The notes under the pieces were generated by a model, which saw only the letters and a list, made by a program, of their open reading frames with translations, was not told the origin of the DNA and made no database searches. Positions 12,181 through 20,500 of a DNA stretch of 27,010 bases are shown here, piece after piece (position 1 is the first letter of the stretch; the number at the start of each line of letters is the position of its first letter). Made by a program: the position numbers and the translations under genes. The DNA is from JACKBJ01 sp964549495 (lineage in GTDB: Bacteria; Chloroflexota; Anaerolineae; Epilineales; Epilineaceae), in assembly GCA_964549495.1 (NCBI GenBank), contig CAZJWJ010000071.1, positions 1-27,010 on the forward strand, given 5' to 3'.

Positions 12181-12405
12181 GGGGTGGGGAGGGTCTGGAG
12201 GGTCTTGGAGCGGGGCATTATCGGTTGGGAAGGGTGCCGGGGGATGGGGCGTAGGCGGGTGGGGGGTGTGCGATGGCAGAATGCCCCGCTCCAAGACCCT
12301 CCAGACCCTCTTGTGGGGGAGGATGTTTGGCACCGGGGTATACTCCGAGTGGGCGGAGCGGAGACGGGGGCTGGGGGGAATGACAGGGCGGGGGGCGGGA
12401 AGGGG
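12181..12405 (+). other. G-rich spacer with several G-quadruplex motifs
   Basis: The plus strand between nrdJ and the kinase gene holds at least three sets of four or more G-runs with short loops. These are 12181-12202 (runs of 4, 4, 3 and 3), 12239-12266 (runs of 5, 4, 3 and 6 with loops of 2, 7 and 1), and 12366-12405 (six runs of 3 to 6). These fit the usual G3+N1-7 quadruplex pattern. Apart from these and the inverted repeat I see no gene or promoter in 12150-12477. Confidence 0.5.
12189..12310. repeat. perfect 31-bp inverted repeat with 60-bp loop
   Basis: The arm at 12189-12219 is the exact reverse complement of the arm at 12280-12310 (31 of 31 bases), separated by 60 bp (12220-12279). 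The left arm itself contains most of a tandem 9-mer, GGAGGGTCT, at 12188-12196 and 12197-12205. No flanking target-site duplication or transposase is visible. It could be a miniature mobile element relic, a dispersed palindromic repeat, or a large transcript hairpin between nrdJ and the downstream operon. Confidence 0.9.
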
Positions 12406-12477
12406 AGATAGGTTGGGGGCCGGGGCGCAAGGCGGGATGGTGAGACTCGAGAGGATCGGGGTGAGCTTGGGAGTGGG

Positions 12478-13599
12478 GTGGTGATCGGGGGAGTGGACGC
12501 GCCGCTGGATTTGCGGTGGCTGGTGGTCGGGTTGGTGGCGGTGGGGGTCGTGGTGGCTTGGGTGGCGATCTGGGTGGATCGGCGCTTGGGACGGGATTCG
12601 AGGTTGCGCGGGGTGGGTCCCCAAGAGGTGGTTTGGAAGGGGGTGGAGCGGGCGCCGGTGGGAGTGATGATCGCCGAAAGGAGTGAGGCCCTGCGCTTTC
12701 GGTTCGTGAACTCGGAAGCGCGGCGGCTGTTGGGCATAGGAGGGGGAGATGGTTGGCGGGGGGCCTTGGTCGAGGATCTGGAGGGGATGGGGGATGGAGG
12801 ACGGCTCCGGGACCTGGAGTTGGGCGAGGGGGTGGCGCTGCGGTGGTGGCTGTGGCCGATGGGGGATCTGGCCTTGGTGCTGGTCTTCGATCAGAGCGCG
12901 CGGGTGGTCGCGGAGCGGTCGGGGCGGCGCTTGTTGGGGGAGCTGTCGCATGAGCTGAGGACGCCGCTGGCCACCTTGATGACGCATCTGGAGGTGCAGG
13001 CGGCGGGGGAGCTGCCGGCCGAGGCGCGGGCGGCGTCCTTGGACTTGGCGCGGGCCGAGGCGCGGAGGATGAGCCGGCTGGTCCAGGACATGTTGGTGCT
13101 GGGGCGGATGGAGGCCGGGCTGGGCTTGGAGATGCGGAGGGTGGATGTGGTGGGCTTGGTGGAGGAGGTACTGGTGGAAGTGAGGCCGGAGGCGGAGGCG
13201 AGCGGGGCGCGGGTGGGTCTGGAGGCGGAGGTGGGCTTGGGGCCGGTTTGGGGCGATCCGGATGCGCTGAGGCGGGTCTTGCGGAATCTGATCGAGAACG
13301 CGCTGAGGCATGGCGGGGATGCGCCGACGGTGCGGGTAGTGTTGGGGAGGGAGGCGGGAGGGCTGCGCTGTGCGGTGGTGGACGATGGGGGCGGGATTCC
13401 GGCCGAGCACCTGTCTCGGGTGCGGGAGCGCTTCTATCGGGTGGATGATCGGGCGGGCGTGGAGGGCAGTGGCTTGGGCTTGGCGCTGGTGGTGGAGACG
13501 CTGCGGAGGCATGGGGCAGGCTTGGATTTGGAGAGCCCGGTGCCAGGACGAGGGGCCGGGACGCGGGCGGCCTTCGTCCTGAAGGAGGCGGAGGAGTGA
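12478..13599 (+). CDS. membrane sensor histidine kinase (PAS-like, HisKA, HATPase)
   Basis: The protein has 373 residues. It begins at GTG 12478, or at GTG 12481, which is better spaced (7 nt) from GGGAG. One transmembrane helix (LRWLVVGLVAVGVVVAWVAI, about 12-33) is followed by a short PAS-like segment (ERAPVGVMI...FVNSEARRLLGI, about 55-130). The HisKA domain has ELSHELRTPLATL with phospho-acceptor His158. The ATPase domain has N-box LIENALRHG (Asn274), G1 DDGGGIP (about 302), F-box ERFYRVDD, and G2 GSGLGLALV (about 330). There is almost no extracytoplasmic sensor domain, so sensing may depend on the anchored protein encoded next. The coding strand is unusually rich in G (GTG, GGG, CGG, TTG codons) compared with nrdJ. 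Its stop overlaps the start of the next gene. Confidence 0.93.
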   Translation: MVIGGVDAPLDLRWLVVGLVAVGVVVAWVAIWVDRRLGRDSRLRGVGPQEVVWKGVERAPVGVMIAERSEALRFRFVNSEARRLLGIGGGDGWRGALVEDLEGMGDGGRLRDLELGEGVALRWWLWPMGDLALVLVFDQSARVVAERSGRRLLGELSHELRTPLATLMTHLEVQAAGELPAEARAASLDLARAEARRMSRLVQDMLVLGRMEAGLGLEMRRVDVVGLVEEVLVEVRPEAEASGARVGLEAEVGLGPVWGDPDALRRVLRNLIENALRHGGDAPTVRVVLGREAGGLRCAVVDDGGGIPAEHLSRVRERFYRVDDRAGVEGSGLGLALVVETLRRHGAGLDLESPVPGRGAGTRAAFVLKEAEE

Positions 13600-15311
13600 C
13601 GGAGCGGGGAGCGGTCGATCGGGAGGATTGGGGGGCCGAGGCTTGGTCGAGTTCTGAGTCGCGGCTTGGGCGGGGATGGCGGCGGCGTTGGTGGTGGGCT
13701 CTGCCGGCGATCGTGCTGATGGCCGCGCTCTTGCCTTCGAGGGGAGAGGTCTTGATCTTGCCGGAGTCGACCGCCTCGCGGTTGGTCGAGCTGCCGGAGG
13801 GGGGAGCGGGGCATGTGGTGCTGCTGCCGGGGGAGGGATCGGCGCCGGCTTGGCCGCGGATGCGGCTGGCGCCGGAGTCGCCGCGCGCGGGACAGGTGGT
13901 CAGCCTCTGGGTGACGGATCGCGTGCCCTGGGCCCACATGCGGCTGACGGTGAACGGCCGGCCGGCGCGCTACGAGCCGCCGCCGCTGGAGCAAGGGGAG
14001 GGGCAAGGGGCGCGCAGTTGGACCTGGGAGTGGACCTTCGAGATGCCCGAGGGCGGGCGGGATGGCGTCGAGCTGGTCTTCTATCACGATTGTCATCTGG
14101 CTTGCGTGGAGCGGGGGCGGATGTGGCTGGTGGCCGCCGGGGAGGAGGGCGATGTCGCGCGCGCAGTCGCGACGCGGCCGGCGCTGCGGCCGACGGAGCT
14201 GGGGGTGGTTTTTCCCCATCCCGAGCGGGATTGGCATGGGCGCGCAGGCTGGGCGGTCGAGCTGAGCTATGCCCGCGAGCCGGAGGTCGACTTCTGGGGC
14301 ATCGACGACCTGGCCGGCCGGGTCTGGGCCCACCGGGCCAAGGGGCTGCGGGTGCTCTTGCGGGTGGACTACGATCGGCAGCAGAGCTTGCCGCCGGCCG
14401 GCAATCCGCTGGCGCTCGAGGAGTATCTGGCGCATGCCCGGCGCCTGGCGGCCGATGCGCGCCTGTCGGGGGTCGAGGCCTTCTTCTACGGCAGCGGCTA
14501 CAACGCCGACGATGCCAACCGGCTGGCCGGGCAGGCCATGGTGACGCCCGAATGGTACGCGCGGGTCTTCAACGGGGCCGGGCTCGCATCGGAGCGCGAC
14601 GACAACCTGGTCGAGCGGGTGCGGGCGGTGCGGCCCGACGCGCGGCTCCTGGTCGGCCCCCTGCGGCCTTTCGCGACGGATCGTGGGGGCGATTCGGACG
14701 GGACGCTCGCGGCGCCCTGGCTGCGCTACTTCGACGAGCTGGTGCGACGGGTCGGCGAGGGCGCACGGGCCAAGGCGGCCCTGGGGCGGGCGGGCCGGCC
14801 GGACGGATTCGCGCTGCACGTTCCGGGCCGGCCCGAGGCGCTCGAGCGGCTCGGGGGGGATCCGGCGCGGGAGTCGCAGATCGAGTGGTACGTCGACGCG
14901 GGCGGGCGGCCGATGGGGATCGAGGTGGGCGGGAGGATCGTGGATGCCTCCGGTTCGGAGCTGGCCGAGACCGAGGGTTTGGCGCGCGGGGGCTTCGGGG
15001 TCCATGCCGATTGGCTGGCGATCATCAACGCGCATCCCCAGACGCGCGGGCTGCCGGCCTACATCACCTCGGCCAACACCTTCGCGCCGGAGGATGGTGT
15101 TCTGCCCGCCGAGGGCTACCCGGCCGGCTGGCTGCAGAGTGCGCTGGCGGTCGTGGCGGCCGAGCCGCAGATCGAGGCCCTGTGCTGGTTCGTCGACGGG
15201 ATCCCGGGCGACCGGCAATGGGGCGACTTCCAACTCAGCGATCCCAAGAGGGCGATGACGGCGGCCGCGGCCGACTTCGACGCCCTTCTGCGAGGGGACA
15301 TGCAGCCATGA
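13596..15311 (+). CDS. membrane-anchored extracytoplasmic TIM-barrel protein, apparent pseudo-glycosidase
   Basis: The protein has 571 residues. The GTG at 13596 overlaps the kinase TGA (GTGA) and follows GGAGGCGGAG, suggesting translational coupling. A basic cytoplasmic stretch (GRGWRRRWWW) and one helix (ALPAIVLMAALLP, about 35-47) form a signal anchor. Residues of about 90-185 look like a beta-sandwich (VVSLWVTDRVPWAHMRLTVNG, WTWEWTFEMPEGG). From about 205 (ELGVVFPHPERDW) a glycosidase-like barrel follows: LRVLLRVDYDRQQ, EAFFYGSGYNAD, TPEWYARVFNG, ARLLVGPLRPF, HADWLAIINAHP, AYITSANTF, ALCWFVDG. Where related barrels carry a catalytic Asn-Glu and an ITE nucleophile strand, this protein shows GSGYNA and ITSAN, with no glutamate. 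That suggests a binding rather than hydrolytic role. Its position between kinase and regulator suggests it is the sensory component. Confidence 0.85.
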   Translation: MTERGAVDREDWGAEAWSSSESRLGRGWRRRWWWALPAIVLMAALLPSRGEVLILPESTASRLVELPEGGAGHVVLLPGEGSAPAWPRMRLAPESPRAGQVVSLWVTDRVPWAHMRLTVNGRPARYEPPPLEQGEGQGARSWTWEWTFEMPEGGRDGVELVFYHDCHLACVERGRMWLVAAGEEGDVARAVATRPALRPTELGVVFPHPERDWHGRAGWAVELSYAREPEVDFWGIDDLAGRVWAHRAKGLRVLLRVDYDRQQSLPPAGNPLALEEYLAHARRLAADARLSGVEAFFYGSGYNADDANRLAGQAMVTPEWYARVFNGAGLASERDDNLVERVRAVRPDARLLVGPLRPFATDRGGDSDGTLAAPWLRYFDELVRRVGEGARAKAALGRAGRPDGFALHVPGRPEALERLGGDPARESQIEWYVDAGGRPMGIEVGGRIVDASGSELAETEGLARGGFGVHADWLAIINAHPQTRGLPAYITSANTFAPEDGVLPAEGYPAGWLQSALAVVAAEPQIEALCWFVDGIPGDRQWGDFQLSDPKRAMTAAAADFDALLRGDMQP

Positions 15312-15946
15312 CGGGAGCGGGCGAGATCACGGTGCTGCTGGCCGACGACCATCCGGCCCTGCGCATGGGCTTGCGCTTGCTCCTGGACCGCGCCCCCGAC
15401 ATCCGCGTGGTCGAGGAGACGGAGGATGGCCCGCGGACCCTGGCTCGCTTGCAGGCGCTCGAGCCCCGCGTGGTGGTCCTGGACTGCAAGCTGCCGGGAC
15501 TGGATGGGGTGGAGGTGGCGCGGCGTGCGAGGTCGATGGGCCTGAGCAGCCGAGTTCTGGCGCTCAGCGCCCACGACGACGAGGCTTTCGTGCGCGGCAT
15601 GCTCGATGCCGGCGCCACCGGCTACCTGCTCAAGGACGAGGCGCCGGGAGTGATCGTCGAGGCCGTGCGCGCCGCGGCGCGGGACAAGGCCTACTTCAGC
15701 CAGGGGGTGGCAGACCTGGCGCGGGCCTGGCAGCGCGGCGAGCGGCCGGCCGGCCTCACCGAGCGCGAGCTGGAGGTCCTGCGCCTGGTGGCCCGCGGCG
15801 CCAGCAACGGCCAGATCGGCCACCGGCTGGGCATCACCGAGCGGACGGCCGTCTTCCATGTGGGCAACATCCTGCGCAAGCTGGACCTGAGCTCGCGGGT
15901 CGAAGCGGCCCTCTGGGCGCACGACCAGGGGCTGGGTGGATCGTGA
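15308..15946 (+). CDS. NarL/FixJ-family response regulator
   Basis: The protein has 212 residues. Its ATG overlaps the preceding stop (ATGA). The receiver domain (about 7-125) has the acidic pair ADDH (Asp13, Asp14), phospho-acceptor Asp59 in VVLDCKLPGLDG, the Ser of LALSAHDDEA, and the conserved Lys in GYLLKDEA. The C-terminal LuxR-type helix-turn-helix (about 150-205) reads LTERELEVLRLVARGASNGQIG then ITERTAVFHVGNILRKL. It is the expected partner of the kinase at 12478 despite the intervening gene, and it probably controls transcription, perhaps of this operon. Target sites were not identified. Confidence 0.95.
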   Translation: MTGAGEITVLLADDHPALRMGLRLLLDRAPDIRVVEETEDGPRTLARLQALEPRVVVLDCKLPGLDGVEVARRARSMGLSSRVLALSAHDDEAFVRGMLDAGATGYLLKDEAPGVIVEAVRAAARDKAYFSQGVADLARAWQRGERPAGLTERELEVLRLVARGASNGQIGHRLGITERTAVFHVGNILRKLDLSSRVEAALWAHDQGLGGS

Positions 15947-16317
15947 GCGATGTTCCCAGGTTGATCCGGTCCTTCGGCTACGCGATCCGGGGCATCGGCC
16001 GGCTCTTCGGCAGTCAGGCCAATGCGCGCATTCATCTGGTCGTCGCGGCCGCGGTGGTGCTGCTCGGCCTATGGCTGGGCCTGCCGGCCCGCGACTGGGC
16101 CCTGCTGCTCTTGACCATGGGGCTGGTGATGGCAGCCGAGGGCTTCAACACCGCCATCGAGCTGGCCATCGACCGCATTGGACCCGAAGCCCATCCGCTC
16201 TCGGGCCAGGCCAAGGACGTGGCGGCCGGCGCGGTGCTGATCGCCGCCATCGCCGCGGTGGCGGTGGGCTTGCTGGTTCTCGGCCCGCCGCTCTGGGCGC
16301 GGCTCGGAGGGCTCTGA
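15943..16317 (+). CDS. dgkA: diacylglycerol kinase / undecaprenol kinase (DgkA family)
   Basis: The protein has 124 residues, a typical family length. The GTG at 15943 overlaps the regulator's stop by four bases (GTGA). Conserved elements: an N-terminal amphipathic segment (SFGYAIRGIGRLFGSQANARIH), the active-site signature AAEGFNTAIELAIDRIG (about 64-80), and KDVAAGAVLIAAI (about 91-103), with three predicted membrane helices. It phosphorylates a membrane lipid alcohol, either diacylglycerol recycled from envelope synthesis or undecaprenol (common in Gram-positive-type relatives); the sequence does not decide which. Coupling to the two-component genes links the operon to envelope lipid turnover. 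Confidence 0.93.
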   Translation: MSDVPRLIRSFGYAIRGIGRLFGSQANARIHLVVAAAVVLLGLWLGLPARDWALLLLTMGLVMAAEGFNTAIELAIDRIGPEAHPLSGQAKDVAAGAVLIAAIAAVAVGLLVLGPPLWARLGGL

Positions 16318-16324
16318 GCGGCGG

Positions 16325-16342
16325 GATCTCGGGTCCGAGATC
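16325..16342 (+). terminator. short hairpin after dgkA
   Basis: GATCTCG pairs with CGAGATC around a GGTC tetraloop, eight bases after the dgkA stop. The 7-bp perfect stem lacks a T-tract, so this is only a candidate for the end of the four-gene operon. Confidence 0.4.
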
Positions 16343-16403
16343 GACTTCCGAGACCGCTTCGAGGCGAGCCCACTGCCTTGGAGGCGTCGCCGTCCGGGAT
16401 CCG

Positions 16404-16434
16404 GCTTGCCGGCCAGGCAAGCGGCGCCTATGCT
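16404..16434 (+). promoter_or_regulatory. possible promoter overlapping an inverted repeat, upstream of the PPDK regulatory gene
   Basis: TTGCCG (16407-16412) and TATGCT (16429-16434) are 16 bp apart, each matching four of six consensus bases, with a predicted start about 43 nt before the ATG at 16484. A perfect 7-bp inverted repeat GCTTGCC/GGCAAGC (16404-16422, 5-nt loop) overlaps the -35 element and could be an operator or a chance hairpin. Confidence 0.35.
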
Positions 16435-16483
16435 CCGCCGGCCGCGCGATCCGGCGCGGTCGAGCCAGTTGGTGGAGCCCGGG

Positions 16484-17377
16484 ATGTCCGAGACGCGGCG
16501 GGATCGACGAGGGACCGATCGGGAGGATCCGGAAGTTCGGACGCCGCCACCGATCTACGTGGTGGCCGGGGGCTACGGAGATGCCAGCACCCATCTGGTC
16601 AACACCGTGCTGGCCCAGTTTCCCGATCGCGACGTGCCGGTGATCCTGGTCGATCACGTCAGCGAGGTCGAAGAGCTCGAGCGGGTGGTCGATCTGGCGG
16701 CGGCCAACGGCGGGACCATCGTGCACACCCTGGTCAATGCCTACCTGCGCGGCCGGCTGCGGGCCATGACCGAGTTCCGGGGCGTGGCGGCGATGGATTT
16801 GCTGGGCGACTTGATCGAGCGGCTGGCCTCCATCCTGGGCCGGCTGCCCCTGGGCCAGCCCGGGCGCTACCACGAGCTGCACGGCTCCTACTTCGACCGC
16901 ATCGAGGCCATCGAGTACTCCATCGCGCATGACGACGGCGCGCGGCCGGAGGGTTGGGCCGAGGCCGACGTGCTGCTGGTCGGCGTCTCGCGCACCGGCA
17001 AGACGCCGCTGAGCATCTACCTGTCGGTCCTGGGCTGGAAGGTGGCCAACCTGCCGCTGGCGCCGGGCGTCGCGCCACCGGCGGCGCTCTACGAGCTGGA
17101 CCGCGGCAAGGTCATCGGGCTGACCATCGACATGGACCGGCTCTTGGGCTTCCGCCAGCAGCGCGGCCGCAAGATGGGCATCGGCCGCGGCTCGCCCTAT
17201 GCCGACCCCGGCAGCATCCAGGCCGAGTTGGACATGGCCCGGCAGGTCTTCCGCCGCGGCGGCTTCTTCGTGCTCAACGTCACCGACCGCACGGTCGAGA
17301 CCAACGCCCAAGCCATCATCCAGCGCTTGGGTGGCCGCGCCAGCGCCGAGTCGGAGACGGGCCTCGGGTCGATCTGA
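16484..17377 (+). CDS. pyruvate, phosphate dikinase regulatory protein (DUF299 kinase/phosphorylase)
   Basis: The protein has 297 residues. The ATG at 16484 has GGTGGAG seven bases upstream; the longer in-frame start adds a poorly coding leader. The family reversibly phosphorylates pyruvate phosphate dikinase (or PEP synthase) to switch it off and on. Matches along the length: IVHTLVNAYLRGRL, DLLGDLIERL, YFDRIEAIEYSIAHDDG, the P-loop GVSRTGKTPLSIYLS (Gly167 to Thr174), KVANLPLAPG, VIGLTIDMDRLL, SPYADPGSIQAEL and FVLNVTDRTVETNA. Two oddities are visible. The N-terminal motif, usually SDSTGET, reads AGGYGDAS. The P-loop, usually TSKT, reads TGKT. The target enzyme is not encoded in this window. 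A strong convergent terminator follows. Confidence 0.94.
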   Translation: MSETRRDRRGTDREDPEVRTPPPIYVVAGGYGDASTHLVNTVLAQFPDRDVPVILVDHVSEVEELERVVDLAAANGGTIVHTLVNAYLRGRLRAMTEFRGVAAMDLLGDLIERLASILGRLPLGQPGRYHELHGSYFDRIEAIEYSIAHDDGARPEGWAEADVLLVGVSRTGKTPLSIYLSVLGWKVANLPLAPGVAPPAALYELDRGKVIGLTIDMDRLLGFRQQRGRKMGIGRGSPYADPGSIQAELDMARQVFRRGGFFVLNVTDRTVETNAQAIIQRLGGRASAESETGLGSI

Positions 17378-17448
17378 GGACTTGCCTCGAGGAATCGGCG
17401 CCGAGCCGGGCTGGGATCCGAGATCCGTCGACAGATCGAGAATGTGGA

Positions 17449-17482
17449 ACGGGCCCGACCGGAGCAGTCCGGTCGGGCCCGT
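17449..17482. terminator. bidirectional hairpin terminator between convergent genes
   Basis: A perfect 15-bp stem (17449-17463 with 17468-17482) closes on a GCAG loop. It lies 71 bases past the PPDK regulatory gene and 29 bases before the end of the convergent VWA gene, so it can serve both. Neither side has a clear T-tract, but the stem is long and GC-rich. Confidence 0.75.
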
Positions 17483-17511
17483 CGGATTCGATCGCGTCGT
17501 GTTGGACGCGC

Positions 17512-20500
17512 CTAGGGAACCACCCGCGGATCGGGCGGCAGGCCCTGCAGGTCGCAGGGGATCTGCTCGCTGATCTGGGCGTAGATGGCGGCCAAATCCT
17601 CGCTGGAGGGCGAGGCGAAGTAGCCCTCGGGCGTGCTGGCCACCTCGCGCAGCAGCGACTCCTGGATGGTGGCGCCCAGGCCGATGGTGTAGATCAGGGC
17701 GCCGCGGGCCTTCAGCTCGGCCGCGCGGTCGCGCACGTCTGCGTCGCCGTTGGGCGAGCTGTTGTGGATGCCGTCGGTGAGCAGGATGATCACCGGCTTG
17801 GCATCCGCCCGCGTGCTGCCGTCCAAGACCTGGTTGGCCGAGGCCAGACCCAGGTCGATGCGGGTGCCGATCTCGCTGGTCAGGCCGTCGATGGCGGCCA
17901 GGACGCGGCCCGGATCGTCGCTCAGGCCGGTGGCGATCCCCGACTGGCTGTTGAACCAGGTGATGGCCACCTGGTCGCGTCGCGCGCCGAGGGTCAGCTG
18001 CTCGGTAAACAGCGAGGCGGCCCGCTTGGCGGCATCGAGCTTCGTCCCGTCGCCCAGGTCGGCCGGCTCGCGCATCGAACTGGAGGTGTCCAGGACCAGC
18101 ACGATGTCCAGTGGCCGCTCGACCGGGAAGCATTTTTGCTTGGCCAGGAAGGGCAGGTAGACCAGGCCCGGCTTGCTCTCCGGCGCGATCACCTCGACGT
18201 AGGGGATGGGGTAGATCAGTTGGCCGCCCTGGCCCACCGCGTCGACATAATCGCCGATGGCCTGGACGTTGGTCGGCCAGTAGCCCACCTCCAGCGGGCG
18301 CAGCGTGTAGTCCATGCGCATGCCCTTGGCCGAAGCGACATCCGCGAAGGTCCAGGTGAGGGTGTTGGCGTCCGGGTCGAAGGCCGCCGCCGGTTCGGCC
18401 GAGCCGCTCACGTAGCGCATGTTGGCCGGGATCTCGTCGACGACGGTGATGGTCTCGAAGAGCCCGGGGTTGGGCGTGAAGCCGGTGAAGTCGTTGGCCA
18501 GTTCGATGACCTCGGTCGGATCGGGCTCGGTGAAGATGCGGCTGGCGTCGCCGGTGAGCATCTGCAGGAGCTGCACGTGCTGCTGCTGGTACTCTCGGGT
18601 GGGCGTGACCAGCACGTAGATCTCGACCCCGTCCAGGCGCGCCGCGTCGGCGTCGGCCTGGGGACTGTCCTTCAGCGCGCCGTCGGTGACCAGCAGCAGG
18701 ATCTTGCGCACGCCGTCGCGGCCATTTTCCATCAGCTCGCGGTGGCCCACCGCGATGCCGGCCGTCGAGCGCGTGTCGCCCAGGGCCTGCAGGCCCGCGA
18801 TGCGCCGCCCGACCGCAGCGATCTGGTCGGTCAAGGGCTGGGCCAAGGTAGCGCCGTCGTCGAAGGTGACCAAGGCCACCCGGCTGGTCTCTGGATCGAG
18901 CTCGGAGATCAGGCTGGCCGTGGCCGACTTGGCCCGATCCAGGCCGTCGTCGAAGCTCATCGAGCGCGAGGTGTCGAAGACGATGGCCACCTCGGCCGGC
19001 TGGGTGGTGCCCGGGCAGCGCCCCTCGGTGGTCAGCGTCACGTCCACCGTCTCGCCCAGCCAGATGCGCGCCGGATCGGCGTACTTGTCCGGCAGGGGCG
19101 TGCAGGCCTGTGGATCGGGCTGGGGCGGAGGAGCGCCCTCGTAGACCCGCTCCTCGAAGATCCAGATGCCGGAGCGCAGAATGTCGAACTGGTTGGTGAC
19201 GTAGGAGGGCTGGGTCGACTCGGGCAACTCCTCGTGCTCCAAGAAGCCGACGTAGACCTTGCCGTCGTCGTCGACGCTCAGGTCCAGCGACCAGATGTCG
19301 CGATCGGGCATGGGCCAGGAGGCCAACAGCCTGCCCGCCGGGCTGTAGCGATAGCCCCAGCGGCCCCGGCCCAGGACGAAGACGTCGCCGGTGGGGCCGA
19401 CCTCGATGCTCTCGGGTCCGTCGTGGATGGGCCACTCGCCCAGGTCCTGGCCCTGGCGGTCGCGCACCAGGACGCGGTTGCCGCCGCGGTCGGCCAGGTA
19501 GACCCGGTCCTGGTACATGGCGATGTCGACCGGGATGGCGTTGCCGTCGCCGCCGACCGTCCAGCTGGCCAGGGTCTGACCCTCGCTGCCGACCATATAG
19601 ACCTTGCCGGTGCCCTCGTCGAAGACGGCCGCCGCGCCCTCATCGGCCGACACGGCGGTGAGGATGGAGGGGGCGTCCGGATTCTCGAGCAAGCCCGGGA
19701 AGGCGTTCCATTCCGGGAGTCCGAAGTCCGGGCGCTTCTTGAGCTGACCGAAGTCGATGGTGTAGACCGTGCCCGCGTCGTAGGCCACGTCGCGGTGATA
19801 CCAGCTGCGGCCGCCGGCGCAGAGGCCGATCTGGGAAGGCTGCAGGGGGCTGTCTCCGGCCAGGACGCGCCCGTGGAGGTTCCAGAGCTGGACGGCCTGG
19901 GGCAGCACGATCTGGCTGGTGCCCTGGTAGCGCTGGTTGGGGCGCGCGCCCAAGGTGTTGTAGCGGCCCAGGAGCACGGCCAGCTCCTCGCCGGCCGCCA
20001 GGCGATCCGGATAGGCCGGCCCTTCCAGCTCCGGCGCGTCGGTACCCAGGCCGCCGAAGCGCGGGACGTCCTGGCGCCGCTCGGGATGCTCGAAGGTCAG
20101 CGCGCCCTGGAAGGCGCAGTGGGTCATGCCGGCATGCACCCAGCCCTGGACGGCCACGTCGACGGTGAAGACGGTGTTGCCGAAGTAGCCGGCGTAGACC
20201 CGGCCGGGCGGTCCGGCGTACATCGGATCGTCGGGGTCGTAGAGATCGTAGATGTCGATGTTGCGCGATACGAAGACGCCGGCCGGCCCGACCGCGATGT
20301 CCTCGGCGTTGTAGAAGGGTACGAGCTCGCGGAAGCTATGATCGGGCTCGAAGATGACGACGCCGTTGGGCCATTGCTCGGGCTCGTCCTGGTCGAGGCG
20401 GTTCGACCGCGTGCTGAGCTCGCCTGCCGGGCCGGGGGTCGGCACCGGGCTGCTGGGCTGATCGGTGGGCTGCGGCCCGCAGTAGGGGTTGTAGAGCACG

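Noticed and set aside
9309..12737. Minus-strand open frame of more than 1100 codons across nrdJ
   Set aside because: It is the shadow of a strongly conserved plus-strand enzyme; no ribosome-binding site, and a low-complexity translation.
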